From: Triparma columacea
Lineage: Eukaryota > Sar > Bolidophyceae > Parmales > Triparmaceae
Assembly (NCBI GenBank): GCA_030267965.1
Contig: BRYA01000531.1
Span: 1 to 64,000, forward strand
Reading direction: 5' to 3'
Length of the DNA: 64,000 bases
Position 1 is the stretch's first letter. Every line of letters begins with the position of its first letter. A program made the position numbers and the translations under genes. Positions 38,981 through 50,314 of the stretch are shown here, in pieces. A model generated the notes under the pieces. That model saw nothing but the letters and a program-made list of their open reading frames with translations. It searched no databases and was not told the DNA's origin.

Positions 38981-40021
38981 TTACAGAAATTCCAGAATAA
39001 CTCTCCACATAACTTTCGGGAGCCTCTTGCGTGTCGCGGTTACCCCAAGTGTTTGCGCTTCACCTCCTTCCAGTCGCTTCCTCTTTTTTGGGGTAGTAAA
39101 GAGTGTCTTAAGGCAGGTCAGAACGGTGACGCGTGCAAGTATGCGGTGCCACCTAGAATGGAGGAGGTCCAAGACAGTCGACATATTTTGTGAGGCAGCG
39201 GCAGCGATTAGGGCAGTGCAGTTTGAGAAGCAGTCGAAACTGACGGAGACCGCGGGAGATAAACTGAGTCTCGTCAGGGCAGAGCATCCGTAGAAGGCTT
39301 CATGGCCAATCGACGTCACTGAGTCCGGGATTGTGATGGCTGCGAGGGAGGAGCATTCCACGAAGGCGTTATTGCCAATCGACGTCGCTCCGTCCGGGAT
39401 GGTGATGGCTGCGAGGGAGGAGCATTTGTAGAAGGCGCTATTGCCAATCGACGTCGCTCCGTCCGGGATGGTGATGGCTACGAGGGAGGAGCATCCCCAG
39501 AAGGCGCCATCGCCAATCGACGTCACTGAGTCCGGGATTGTGATGGCTGCCAGGGCTGTGCAACTCAGGAAGGCGTAATAGCCAATCTCCGTAACTCCAT
39601 CCGGGATTGTGATGGCTGCGAGGGAGGAGCAGTGGCTAAAGGCGCCATCGTAAATCGTTGTCACTCCGTCCGGGATTGTGATGGCTGTGAGGGAGGAGCA
39701 ATCTCTGAAGGCGCGCTCGCCAATCGTTGTCACTGAGTCCGGGATGGTGATGGCTGCGAGGGAGGAGCAATATGCGAAGACGCATTGACCAATCGACGTC
39801 ACAGAGTCCGGGATGGTGATGGCTGTGAGGGAGGAGCATCCGTGGAAGGTGTTATCGCCAATCGTCGTCACTGAGCCCGGGATTGTGATGGCTGAGAGGG
39901 AGGAGCATCCGAAGAAGGCCTCATCGCCAATCGACGTCACTCCCTTTGCAAAAGTCACCTCTGTGAGTTCATGATCTTCAAAGAAGCTCTCTTTGCCAGA
40001 GTATACTGCTGATTTGGGCAT
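38981..40021 (-). CDS. BspA-type leucine-rich repeat protein (array gene 4, 10 repeats)
   Basis: 346 residues with 10 LRR_5 units between the common start and the C-terminal module LPKVMWRVILEFL. The module is almost the same as in genes 1 and 3, arguing for recent duplication or gene conversion. The unit-to-unit DNA period is 69 bp. No signal sequence. Confidence 0.87.
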   Translation of the reverse strand: MPKSAVYSGKESFFEDHELTEVTFAKGVTSIGDEAFFGCSSLSAITIPGSVTTIGDNTFHGCSSLTAITIPDSVTSIGQCVFAYCSSLAAITIPDSVTTIGERAFRDCSSLTAITIPDGVTTIYDGAFSHCSSLAAITIPDGVTEIGYYAFLSCTALAAITIPDSVTSIGDGAFWGCSSLVAITIPDGATSIGNSAFYKCSSLAAITIPDGATSIGNNAFVECSSLAAITIPDSVTSIGHEAFYGCSALTRLSLSPAVSVSFDCFSNCTALIAAAASQNMSTVLDLLHSRWHRILARVTVLTCLKTLFTTPKKRKRLEGGEAQTLGVTATRKRLPKVMWRVILEFL

Positions 40022-40480
40022 TTTGGGAAGGATTTGGGAAGGTTGAAAGTAATATTACTAACAGTGCTCGATGTAGGGTATGGTGTGAATGTTTAGATGG
40101 AGAGGAGGAGATTGAAAGTTAGGGATATGGGCGAAGTAGTTTTGTTGGGACCAAATTTTAGCTAAAGCCTGTAGTGTGTTTGGATATGATGTAGGTAGTA
40201 GTATTGTTGTTGGTATTGTGAAGAGTGTAGTCGGTTGTGAAAAGTAGCTAAAGTCTATAATACAGTGCAAACTATTATGCCCAAAATAATCTCCCCCCAA
40301 GCCAAATAAATCCTTCAGAAGTGTTCATGGAGCGGCCGGTTGACGTGAAGGGATTCGGAAGGGATTCGTTAAGATGTTGATAATAGAACATTTTCGTTTG
40401 CAAGAAGAACATCGACGCGGGATAACAAAAACTTAAAAACAAAACCCTATGAAAAAAAACAACAAACATCTAATAGAGTC
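40022..40480. other. Spacer upstream of the LRR array
   Basis: 40022-40270 is the fourth copy of the shared upstream block; 40290-40480 is unique sequence with no gene seen. Confidence 0.6.
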
Positions 40481-41425
40481 TCACAGTGCGGGTTTGTAAC
40501 CCCCCGATTCACCACCTACGTAAAAATTAAACGCCACACTCCACCTCCCTCCTCCCCCCGTGATATCCGGCGCCGTCGCTCCACTATCCGTCGTGATATC
40601 CGGTGCCGTAGCGTGAGGTAAAAAACCGGGGAAAACGTACAGCCAACCTACCGCGGGTTTAAGCGGTACGTAACACGCCGATTCGTCGGTCACATGAGGT
40701 CTAAGGACTAGAGCTTTCGGGTCAGAGTCTTTCGGTAGGGAGGGGTAGTATACACATGAGTACGTCGAAGGGGTATGGTCGTGGAGAGCGTGGTGGGAGA
40801 GTGTGGGAGAGGGGGAGAGGGGGGTTGGGGGGGAGAAGGGGACGGTGGGGATTAAGGAGAGGTAAGAAGACGGCGTTACTAACGGGGAATGTAGAGATGA
40901 TGATGAAGACGAAAGCTGAACTGGAACATCCTCCGACTCATACTCCTCATCCTCATCATCCTTCACATCCTCCTCATCCTCCCCCTCCTCCCCCCCCACG
41001 CCTCCAACGTTCGTAACGTTAACCCAGAACTCCGGTCTCCTTCTTTCCCTCCAAACCCCTCCACCCCCCGTCCTCCTTTCGTGGAATTTTATAACCTCTC
41101 TTCTAACAGCTTCACCTAACTCTTCCCACACACCCTCCCCCCGGGCACCGAAAGGGAGGAGGAACATGGTATCACTTCTCCAAGTTTCACCTTGGTTACT
41201 CTTTTTAACACCTTCACCCCCACACCTTCTAACCTTTCTGCATTCCCTTGCCACTTCGTTGTTAAGTCTGAATCCAAGGTCGGGCAAGTATGATGCTTGT
41301 AGCACGGAGAGGAACTCGGGAAGTGTGGGGGGGACGTATAGTGGGAAAGACTGAAGGATAAGAGGGAGTGTTGAGGGAGCGAGGGAAGGGGGGGGGGAAG
41401 GGAGATGGAAGGGTGGAGAGGACAT
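40481..41425 (-). CDS. Putative 2OG-Fe(II) oxygenase (2OG-FeII_Oxy_5-like)
   Basis: 314 residues, single exon from ATG 41425. The C-terminal half has the order of motifs of the 2OG-FeII_Oxy_5 type: FWVNVTN, then HDHTPSTYSCVYYPSLP (candidate HxH metal ligands before a YY strand), PAVGWLYVFPGFLPHATAP (distal His) and GRWSVAFNFYV (candidate co-substrate Arg). An acidic Glu/Asp stretch and a Ser run interrupt the middle. The N-terminal part is Pro/Leu-rich and not recognised. Substrate unknown. Head to head with the IQ protein gene (173 bp between starts). Confidence 0.68.
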   Translation of the reverse strand: MSSPPFHLPSPPPSLAPSTLPLILQSFPLYVPPTLPEFLSVLQASYLPDLGFRLNNEVARECRKVRRCGGEGVKKSNQGETWRSDTMFLLPFGARGEGVWEELGEAVRREVIKFHERRTGGGGVWRERRRPEFWVNVTNVGGVGGEEGEDEEDVKDDEDEEYESEDVPVQLSSSSSSLHSPLVTPSSYLSLIPTVPFSPPTPLSPSPTLSHHALHDHTPSTYSCVYYPSLPKDSDPKALVLRPHVTDESACYVPLKPAVGWLYVFPGFLPHATAPDITTDSGATAPDITGGGGRWSVAFNFYVGGESGGYKPAL

Positions 41426-41598
41426 TGGAGGGAAGATGTGGAATAGGGAGACAAGGGAAGTGGAAGGGGAACGGGGAGAAATCTGAGAGACGTGGGTGGG
41501 AATTCGAGGAGGTAGATTGTATTAGACAACTGCTTTCTTCTCCAATTTGTGCTGCCTTGAAGAAATTTTAGTTTTCACTACTTAGCCTTATTTCTTAC

Positions 41599-43970
41599 AT
41601 GCCCGACAGCGCGTTAGACCCACCCCCCTCCGATGTCAACTCCTCAAGGGACAAATTTGTCGGAGAAGGAATAGAAAAACCAACATCGCCCTCAGCAGTT
41701 GAGGGCGATGTTCCTACAGAGATCCGTACAAAGAGCCCCGTAGACAATGAGCATAGGCACACGATAGGTGGTAAGAGATATAGCATGGTGAGTTATAAAT
41801 TTCGGCGATTTTGCTGCTGATCCCCTTCATTCCTAACCCCCACCCTCCAACCCTTTCAGACCCCCCTTATGAGTAACCTCACCTTGGACATTGATCAAAC
41901 GAGCGACGCCTCTTTGAGCGTTTCCGAGGAGGGGGAACACGATGATTCCGACGAGGAGGGTTATTCCGACTCTGTGAAGAGGTAAGTTGCAGAGGTGGGG
42001 AATGATTGGGGGGGGAGAATTTTGACAAGTAAGGCACATCTTATCGCAATGCTTGCCACTCACCGCCTCCCCTCCACCCTCATAGCAACCTGACGGACGA
42101 GGAAAGCTACGCAGTATCAACATCAGGTTCAGAGAACGAGGGCTCCCCCGACCGTCTCCCTTTCTCTGCTTACGCCCCCAGTCCAAGTCACTCCGAAGCA
42201 TCTTTTGACGTAACGAAAGATGTGACGGATGGTGTAATTTCCCCCAACTCTGCCGCAAGGTATGCCGCCAAGACACCTAAGGTGAAGGAAATGAAGCTGA
42301 AGAAGAAGGCGGCGAGGAGGAAGAGACACAAAAAAAAGGAAGACAAGAAGAGGCATTTGGCGGCGACGACCATCAGGGGACTCTTGCTGATACGAAGGGC
42401 CAGGGTCGTGGCGAGGTTCCTGAGGGAAAACCCGGACTTGAAAAAGAATGAGAAAGACATTGTGAAGATTCAGTCCCTCCTCCGAGGCAACTCTGACAGG
42501 AAGAAGGTAGCTGTGATAAACGGGGACTATGTTGCGAACGCCGGGCTGGAGGTCCTTAAGGGGCAGCACAATGGGGAGCGGGGCCTGTGCGAGTACATCC
42601 GAAAGCTAGAGGAGGAGAATAGGCAGCTCCTCCTTGATCTGGCGAATGTCAACTCGATGAACCTCCTCACGGGGCCATGGAAGGAGAAGGGAAAGGAGGA
42701 GGGGGGGGAGAGGAAGGAGAGGCTGCAGCCTCCCGGGAGGAGGAAGGGGGGTAAGAAACAGAAATGGTGCCTTTACAAGCTGGACGGGGACACCGGGGCG
42801 TATGTTGAGGTCAAGTTAGGGTACGCGGGCCTCAGGAGACTGGACATTATCGCGGAGCAGAACAGCGTTAGGAAGGTGGAGAAGGAGGAGGGGAGGAAGG
42901 AGAGGGAAAAGAGAAGGGAGATGGAGAGGAGGGAGATGGAGGCAGTGAAGAGGGAGGAGGACGAGATTATCATCAAAAAGGAAGTCAGCCCGATGGAAGA
43001 GGTGGAGGCAATCGAAGGGAGAAGGGGAATAGAGGGAGATATCGAGGTAGAGGGGGACATGGTGGAGGGGGAGGAAGAGACGGAGGAGGAGAAACACATG
43101 AAGAAATGGATGGATAAGGAAAAGAAAAAAGAGATGTCTGATAGGAGGGACGCAAGGGTTACGGATGCTGGGGCCACAAAGGCCGCCATCGCACAGTTGA
43201 GCGTTGGCGAAGGGCCGACAGAGTCTGCAGAGAGGAGGGACGCAAGGGTTACGGATGCTGGGGCCACAAAGGCCGCCATCGCACAGTTGAACGTCGGTGA
43301 AGGGCCGACAGAGTCTGCAGAGAGGAGGGACGCAAGGGTTACGGATGCTGGGGTCACGAAGGATGCCATCAAGGGACTCAACGTGGGGGAGGGACCGGCA
43401 GAGTCTGCAGAGAGGAGGGACGCAAGGGTCACGGATGCTGGGGCCACGAAGGCCGCCATCGCACAGTTGAACGTTGGTGAAGGGCCGACAGAGTCTGCAG
43501 ATAGGAGGGACGCAAGGACCACTGATAACGGAGCCACGAAGGATGCCATCAAGGAACTCAATGTGGGGGAGGGACCGACAGAGTCTGCAGAGAGGAGGGA
43601 CGCAAGGGTTACGGATGCTGGGGCCACGAAGGCCGCCATCGCACAGTTGAACGTTGGTGAAGGGCCGACAGAGTCTGCAGAGAGGAGAGACGCAAGGGTT
43701 ACGGATGCTGGGGCCACAAAGGCCGCCATCGCACAGTTGAACGTCGGCGAAGGGCCGACAGAATCTACCCAAAAGCTCGAGTCCAAGCCTCAGTCGGACC
43801 CTTCACCAACGGATCCCGCAACGACGCAAATCTCGGCTCCCAAGCCCCATATCCCGCCCCCGAAGAAGGAGGAGGAAGTAGATATCGTGCTGCAGTGGAG
43901 GCAGAGCAGAGGCTACGGTCTTGGGGACAACGAAAGAAAGAAGAAGAAAAAGAAGAAGGCACGATTTTGA
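41599..43970 (+). CDS. IQ-motif protein with seven 30-residue repeats (3 exons)
   Basis: Exons 41599-41787, 41860-41981 and 42086-43970 give 731 residues. The N-terminus is acidic/Ser-rich. A Lys/Arg-rich helix (about 170-215) and an IQ motif (IQSLLRGNSDRKK, about 230-245) suggest calmodulin binding. Charged coiled coils follow. Residues about 457-666 are seven 30-residue repeats beginning RRDARVTDAGATKAAIAQL and ending VGEGPTESAE. The C-terminus is Lys-rich. I do not recognise an orthologue. Confidence 0.8.
43143..43772 (+). repeat. 7 x 90-bp coding tandem repeat
   Basis: Seven 90-bp units in frame. Units 3 and 5 are a second type (DAIKGLNV/DAIKELNV instead of AAIAQLNV), giving an A-A-B-A-B-A-A order. 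No indels between units. Confidence 0.92.
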
Positions 43971-43974
43971 TCAA

Positions 43975-44104
43975 TATCTTTCGATTTTGATGTTTTTCTT
44001 ACCCTAAAGATTGCCATCACCACCACCACCAACACCACCACCAACACCACCACCACCACCAACACCACCACCACCACCAAACCTCAAAACCCAAACCCCC
44101 CTCC
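43975..44104. repeat. ACC trinucleotide tract in convergent 3' region
   Basis: (ACC)n with AAC interruptions from about 44019 to 44078, between the 3' ends of the IQ gene and the CLC gene. Simple repeat; no coding value. Confidence 0.8.
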
Positions 44105-47035
44105 TTAAAGCACACCGACGAACGAGTTGCTTCTCTTGAGCTTGGCAGGCGCATTGGCATTAGCACCCTTGATCCTTGTGCTTCTCTCCATCCTCATCAT
44201 TGCCTCCCTAGTGCTCCTCACGAACTTGGGGTCCCTGATGGCGGACTGCACGGTTGAGGGCGCGTTGATAAAATCCTTCCTGGTGATACACCCGATGACG
44301 CGCTGGCGGGAGTCTACAACAATCAAATGCCTTAGACCCATGCCCCTGAAGAGCCTCAGCACGCGGCGAAGACTGAGCTGGCTCTGCACGATGAATGGCT
44401 GAGGGTCCATTGCAAGGGATATGTCGATTGAGGCCTTTCCATCCTGCTTCATTGTATCCAGGCATTTGTCGAGATTCTCGCGCGTGATGGAGCCGCAGAA
44501 GAATCTGTTCATGCCGCTTACTCCAGTGTCGACGACGGGGAATGTGTTGTGGGTATTGTTCAAAGCATCCTCGATCTCACCCATTGTGGGCTCGACGCCA
44601 ATCATGACAGGGTTCCTCGCCATGATATCCTGAGCGCTCAGGGTATCAAACACATCAGGAGGGTCGGGTTCGAGGTAAGGGATACTCGCAAGATCCATGT
44701 GGACGTCGTAGAGGCTGTGCGTGAACTTGTCCCCAACCGCCTTGGATATAGCGAGGGCAAGCATGATGGGCAGCAGGTAGTTGATGTCGTTCGAAATCTC
44801 AACCATTATGACCGTGAGGGAAATTGTCATCCTAGTTATACCACCGAGAATTGCAGATGCTCCCACGAGGGCGTAAAGTCCAGGGTCGACCTTGCCAGGG
44901 ACAACGAGGTTAAGAAGTTCTGTGAACGAAAAAGGCGCGTGAGCGAGCGAGTGAGTCAGCGAGCATTAGAGACCTTGGGGTTTGAAAGCTCAGGAAATGA
45001 AACCTTACCTCCAATCAGCCTCCCGAAGCCAGCTCCAATCATCATGGAAGGAATAAAAAGCCCGGCGGGGACAGCGACTCCGTAGGCCGTGACGGCGCAG
45101 ACGAAGAAGAATACCGTGAAGACGGCAAGAGTTGTAATGCTAAAGTACCCCTGGGTGTTCCTGCTGTACAACTGGAGGATGGTAGTCTCCTGAGGCGTCA
45201 GAAGCAAGGTCGCAAACTCGTTGTACACGGAGGGAATTTCGCTCGCAGCCAGGCGGCGGTGGTCGTCCTGACAGTTGTACTGGACGGGGTTGATACCGTG
45301 GAAGCCGGTGTGGTGACTCATGTCATCGTTCGACGGAACATCCTTGCAGGGCCAAAGCATGGGAAGCCAGAAGAAGAGTGTGAGCATCCCACCCACGACA
45401 ACCCAGGCCTCAACGACCCTCCACAAGGGGCTCTTTCCGGCCCAGAACTTCTTCCTCGCCATGGTGATATGTTCGTTGATGTAAACGTAGGCCGAACCTA
45501 CCAGCCCGCCAATGACGGCAATGACCATGAAGACAAACACTTCCCACACGGCGTAGGTGCCATCGTCCTCGGTGGTGTGACCGAAAAGCACAAGACCTTG
45601 GTCAGCGAACCCTCCGGCGTTGACAGCCATGAAGATGTTGACAGTGTAAGCGGCGATGATGGCGCAGATGAAGGACCTCCAAGTGAGGGCGGGGGACCAG
45701 AAGGAGGAGACCTCTTCGAGAGAGAAGAGGATCCCGCCGATTGGCGCGTTAAAGGCTGCGGCAACGCCGGCGGCGGCTCCCATGGAGACAAAATCGCGCC
45801 TGTCCTTGGTGTTGTCGAAGCCTGCGTAAATGCCTGGCAGGCATGGTAGGTAGTCGGAGTAACCGCGGGCAAGGCCAGCAGAGAGGATGGCTCCGGTGTG
45901 AACCATGGGGCCTTCCCTTCCAGCTGGCATGCCAGAAGTAACGCAGAGACTGATGCCAACGACCTTGGCGATAAGGGTCTTCATCCTGAGAATACCAGGG
46001 ACTTGGTTACCATTGAGGTAGGCCTTGACCTGGGGAATTCCCGAGCCAGCAGACTCGGGAGCCCAGACAACTAGCATCGCAGCTCCAGTAAGGGATGCTA
46101 TGACCCACCCCATGTAGTAAAAGTACGCCTCCCACGTCTTTCCCTCCTGCATCAACTTCCAGGTGTTATCCCACTTGACAGTGACCATCCTACCGACGCA
46201 GAAAGTCATCCAGTACGCGATGCAGCCCGTAATGGTTCCGATAAGGAAGAGGTAAACCCAACGGAAGAGTTCCTTCTTCCTGCCTTCCCTCTCGACCTAG
46301 GGGTAGAGGAGGCGGCAACAACCAGCGGGGCGATGGTGAGCGAGGAAGGAATAATTTATAGTTTAGAATGTGTATGGTACATTCTCTTCCGCAGCTCACC
46401 TCGCCCTTGTCCCTGAGAATCCCTGACATGAACTCATTGTCAGGGGTGTCGTAGTCAAAGCTCTCGAACTTCTCGCCGAGCTTTTTACGATACCTGCGGG
46501 ACGAGAACCTGAGAAGTGGAGGGAGAGGGTGGGGCGAGGGAGGGTTAAGGTAAGAATTTTACAGCTCAGTATCGTGGTCCCCCACACAGCTCATACAAAA
46601 CTCACTTTGCATACGACTTGCTAGGCGTCGTGACCATGTTCCTTAGGGATTTGCCCATATCTTTGAGCGTTGGTCCGTGGCCAAGATCGTCTAGGGCCTC
46701 GTTGCCGACACTATCCCGGATCCTTTTCAACTCCGATTCTGTTGATGGATCCTTACTTGATTGGTCATCAACAAACCTCTGCGACGGGCGGGTTTGGTAA
46801 GATGACGGGGGAATTAATCCGAAGCAACGGCATTAACGGGGGGAAGATCAAATTAGTGTCTAGGATACAACAGAAACAACCAACGTACCCTTAGCACCTT
46901 GATCTCATTTCGGAGCCTTTCAATCTCTGAAAGCTCCTGCTTGGGCTTTTTACCACCCTCAACGTCGCCGCCGAGGAGTACATTCTTGGTGCCCATGGTG
47001 GTCAACTCCATCTGAACGTGCTTCTTGCCACCCAT
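44105..47035 (-). CDS. CLC-family chloride channel/transporter with two CBS domains (5 exons)
   Basis: Exons 46889-47035, 46606-46778, 46400-46508, 45009-46296 and 44105-44919 join in phase to 843 residues. CLC selectivity motifs are present: GSGIP (227-231), GREGP (269-273, gating Glu 271) and GLFIP near the end of exon 4. E338 in LFSLEEVSSFW is where Cl-/H+ exchangers carry the proton glutamate, so I expect an exchanger (CLC-6/7 or plant CLC-d type) rather than a channel; this is inference. The C-terminal cytosolic part has two CBS domains (NPVMIGVEPTMGEIEDAL... and ...SLRRVLRLFRGMGLRHLIVV), usual for eukaryotic CLCs. The location is probably endomembrane. Head to head with the FKBP gene. 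Confidence 0.93.
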
Positions 47036-47172
47036 CCCAAAGATCAGATATCTTTGATGAGCAGAAAATTTCAGCTATTCCTAACTTTTGTCATCAAGAA
47101 AAAGACAGCATCTTTACTTCGCCGGCGCTCACCCCTGCAGTGATTTGGCAGTAGCCGATCCTTGAGAAGGAA
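47036..47172. promoter_or_regulatory. Bidirectional promoter region of CLC and FKBP
   Basis: 137 bp between divergent start codons; no TATA box is evident. Confidence 0.4.
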
Positions 47173-47716
47173 ATGGGAATTAAGAGATCAGTCCTTACGG
47201 AGGGGGATGGACAGAGCTACCCGAAGAAGGGAGATAAGGTGAGGCAAAAAATAGGGAGAGAAGTGATCGTCACAATACTTTGGTCGGGCCTAGACGACCC
47301 TCTCCTCGCCCCTCCTCTCTCACAGCTCACTCACCATGCACACCCTTTCCTCTCCCTTCTTCTAACCTCTTCTACCTTCTACCTACCTCTTCTAACCTCT
47401 TCTACAGCTCACCATGCACTACGTTGGTACATTGAAGAAGGGCGGAAAAAAGTTTGATTCTTCCCGCGACAAGAATAAGCCTTTCGTCTTTACCATCGGT
47501 CAAGGCCAGGTAATTAGAGGTTGGGACGAGGGTGTCATGGAAATGTCTCTTGGTGAAAAATCGACTCTGGAAATATCGAGCGATTATGCTTACGGAGACC
47601 AGGGGATATCAGGGGTAATACCGGGCGGCGCAACGCTCATGTTCGAGGTAGAGCTTTTGAAGATTGGCAACTTGACTAAAGACTGGCAAAAGAGTGGGAC
47701 ATGCGCTTTGATTTAG
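47173..47716 (+). CDS. FKBP12-type peptidyl-prolyl isomerase with CaaX-like C-terminus (2 exons)
   Basis: Exons 47173-47238 and 47408-47716 give 124 residues. The fold is complete: [61 protein letters not shown]. Active-site residues of FKBP12 (Y, F, D, F, V-I, W, Y, F) are recognisable in these strands. The normal FKBP12 ends at the last strand; here about 15 residues follow, ending CALI, a CaaX prenylation motif (Ile suggests geranylgeranylation). It catalyses prolyl cis-trans isomerisation and probably binds FK506/rapamycin. The intron contains a decoy acceptor (CACAG then CTCACTCACCATGCA) that resembles the true exon start. Confidence 0.93.
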
Positions 47717-47826
47717 GATATAGAGATTTACGACAGGCACATCACATGACCCCGAGAGGGGGGGGGGGAGGTGGAGGTGGCGGTCAAAAACTAACTTGGA
47801 AAAACCTGCCGCTTTTACTTCAAATG

Positions 47827-50314
47827 TCACTGATTGTCTTTTCCACCCTCCAGCTCATCCCGGTTGAGTATAAATTGTGGAGGGATTGTTGGTGCGCTGA
47901 GCCTTCTTCCGCCCCTAAGTTGGTCCAACTTTTCATTAACTTCTGCCAAGTCCTCCTTACATTTAGCAACAGCCCCTTTATAGACTTCCTGCAGGTTCTC
48001 CGGGGATTTTTCACTGAGGGACTTTGTCTCCTGAAGGAGATTCTCCAACCTCGATTTCATTTCCATCAGCGATTGTGTCTCCGTGTAAACCCCTTGCTTC
48101 ATCCTATTTTCTTCGAGAGATGACAGCTCCTGAGATGTAGCCTCAAATTCAGGCAGAAGCGAAGAGGAGTTGCCGCCGCTCTCGCTGACCTCGTACTTGG
48201 AGCCCCCGGCGACATCTTGCACGGTTTCCATTGGGAATATCTAATGGAGAGAGCGAAGAAAAGCGATAATTGAGCGAGAGTTGATGGAGGAGCGAAGTAG
48301 AGGTCATCATTTGTCTCGTGCACCTGCGCCGCTCGCTCTTACCTTTCTGCTTCCTATGTTAATTTGGTTTTTGGGGGTGAGCGTGTCCTTGGGCAAGTTC
48401 CCCAAGTCGGCCGGGTCATAGTTGTTGTACGGGTTTTCACTTGTGATGGCCCTTCCAGTTCTCGGGTCGATTTTCTCTTCCTGGATTCCGCCAAGGTCAG
48501 TCAGCATCATGGGGCTCCCAGAAGAGCTCTTTCTTCTACCTCGTTCGGTAGGTTTGCGTGAACCATTTTCTTTGATGATTGAATTATCTTTTTCCCCATC
48601 CGAATCTCTCGAAGGTGTACCGTCTGGCAGCATCACATGGTCTTCTGGGGCCAAGGACATCCTTCTTATTTGTGTTCTGACCATTTGGTTCTTATGAGGG
48701 TTCGTCAAGTAAGGGTTGTACTTGAAGTCCTTGAAATGAATCTGCTGCTCTTCTGTTAGTGCCGGCCTACTCTCTTCTTCTTTTGGGTCTAATCCTCCGA
48801 GAAGCTTCATGAGGTCCATCTCCCCGGTGTGCACAGAAGCCCTGGACGTGTCAGGGATCGAGGGTGGCGTCGCAGTGTGGTCCTTCATTGCCTGAAAGTC
48901 AATTCCTTCAAAGAAGTTGTGCTGCGATGAATGAGCAAAGCGAGCCGAGCCGAGTGGAGGTTTGGGTTGGTGGATAGGCTTGATTGATGCCTTCTGAGCT
49001 CCTCCCCAATTCTCACCTTCATGACTTGCCCGGCTCCCTTCGTCCCAAGTCTGTATCTCTCGTTCATCATCAGCAGCCCTTTGATAAAATCTTTGGACTC
49101 ATTGTTGGGAAGGCGGCGTAACTGCTTTTCGTCGAGCTGGTAGTGCGCCGGGAGGGCCGCGGCTTCGAGCTCCAGAGCCGCTTCACGCAGGGCCGAGGAG
49201 GCCGCAGAGCCGGTCCCCTGATCGTAAGTCAAATCTTGGGGGCTTCCCCCGGGGGTAGCATCAGGCTTTCCAACTGACATCTCCGAGAGGTGAGCAGCAA
49301 TAACTGTGTTGAAGTTTCCGAATTTTGAGAAGGGGTACTGGCAAGTGAACATAACGTACAGCATTACGCCCATGCCGAAGAAGTCATGTTCTGTGATAGT
49401 AGTAGTGCGGTTGAGTTAGTGCGCGAAGTGTCACGTCTCGGGGCAATGTTATCCAACATGATATGATGCTCCTCCTCCCAAAGTACATTCTCTCTCACCT
49501 ATCCCATGCCTCCCTCTCTTCTCCTTGTTCCTGGATTCAGGGGACATGAAAGACAGGGTCCCTCCCCGTGCGTAGCAGTGTCCATTTGAGTTGAGGCGTC
49601 CGCAAAGTCCAAAGTCTGCCAGCTTGGCGTACCCATCTTTGCCGAGCAGCATGTTCGCGGGCTTGATGTCCCTGTGCAAGAAGCCGAGCTTGTGAATCTC
49701 CTCGAGGCCCAGTACGCAGCACGCCGCATACCACTTGATCCGAGTCAAGTCGAACCTCTTCAAGCGGGTCCGGTGCATCATATTGAAGTGCAGATCGCCC
49801 CCGTCCATCAAGTCCTGCACGATGTAAAGCTTGTCGGTGGACATGAAAGCGCACTCCTGTTGTTGTGGAGGGTGGGGGTTAGTTTGAGGAAGAGGAAACC
49901 TCCTCTCATTGCAAAATAAACGATATCAGGGCTCACCATGTTCATGAGAAACTTGGCCCCACGGCCCTCGAAACCTTCGGAAATCTCAATCATGATCTTG
50001 AGCTCATTCAAGATCATTTGCGGCAAGCCCTTGACCATGCAGATTTTGTACTTATCAAGCTCCTGCGGTTGAAATAGACATTGACGCAAGGGTTAAGGGG
50101 GGTAACGGTCTGGGGGAGGAGGGACAATGACTCGAATACGCAACTAACTCACCTTGGCAGCATAGAAAACCTCGTTCTCCTCATCGCTGGCAAACTTTTT
50201 TCTCACAGCATAAACTATACCGAAACCACCCTTTCCTATGATCCTCTCTTCGCTGAAAAAGTCGAACCCCAACTTGCTCATGTCGTACTCTTCCTCTGAA
50301 AGGCAATTACCCAT
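47827..50314 (-). CDS. AGC-type protein kinase with N-terminal acylation motif (6 exons)
   Basis: Exons 50153-50314, 49937-50062, 49499-49856, 49017-49390, 48343-48921 and 47827-48240 give 670 residues. MGNCLS is a myristoylation site (G2) with a neighbouring Cys4 for palmitoylation, so membrane attachment is likely. The kinase domain follows: G-loop GKGGFG (27-32), K54 in VFYAAK, HRD with D159 in [11 protein letters not shown] at 177, GTLSFMSPE in place of APE, and an AGC-like end HNFFEGIDF. The N-terminal layout and [10 protein letters not shown] resemble STK32/YANK kinases. The C-terminal 330 residues are mostly disordered with a helical segment ([18 protein letters not shown]). A large insert rich in Ala/Leu lies in the C-lobe. 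Substrates unknown. Confidence 0.87.

Noticed and set aside
34581..40021. CRISPR-like regular repeats
   Set aside because: Regular 69-bp spacing comes from LRR coding units in a eukaryotic gene; there are no unique spacers or cas genes.
42773..43786. Minus-strand repetitive frames (337 and 318 residues) opposite the IQ protein repeats
   Set aside because: A 90-bp repeat without stops in other frames makes long shadow ORFs. The plus-strand gene has matching introns and an IQ motif.
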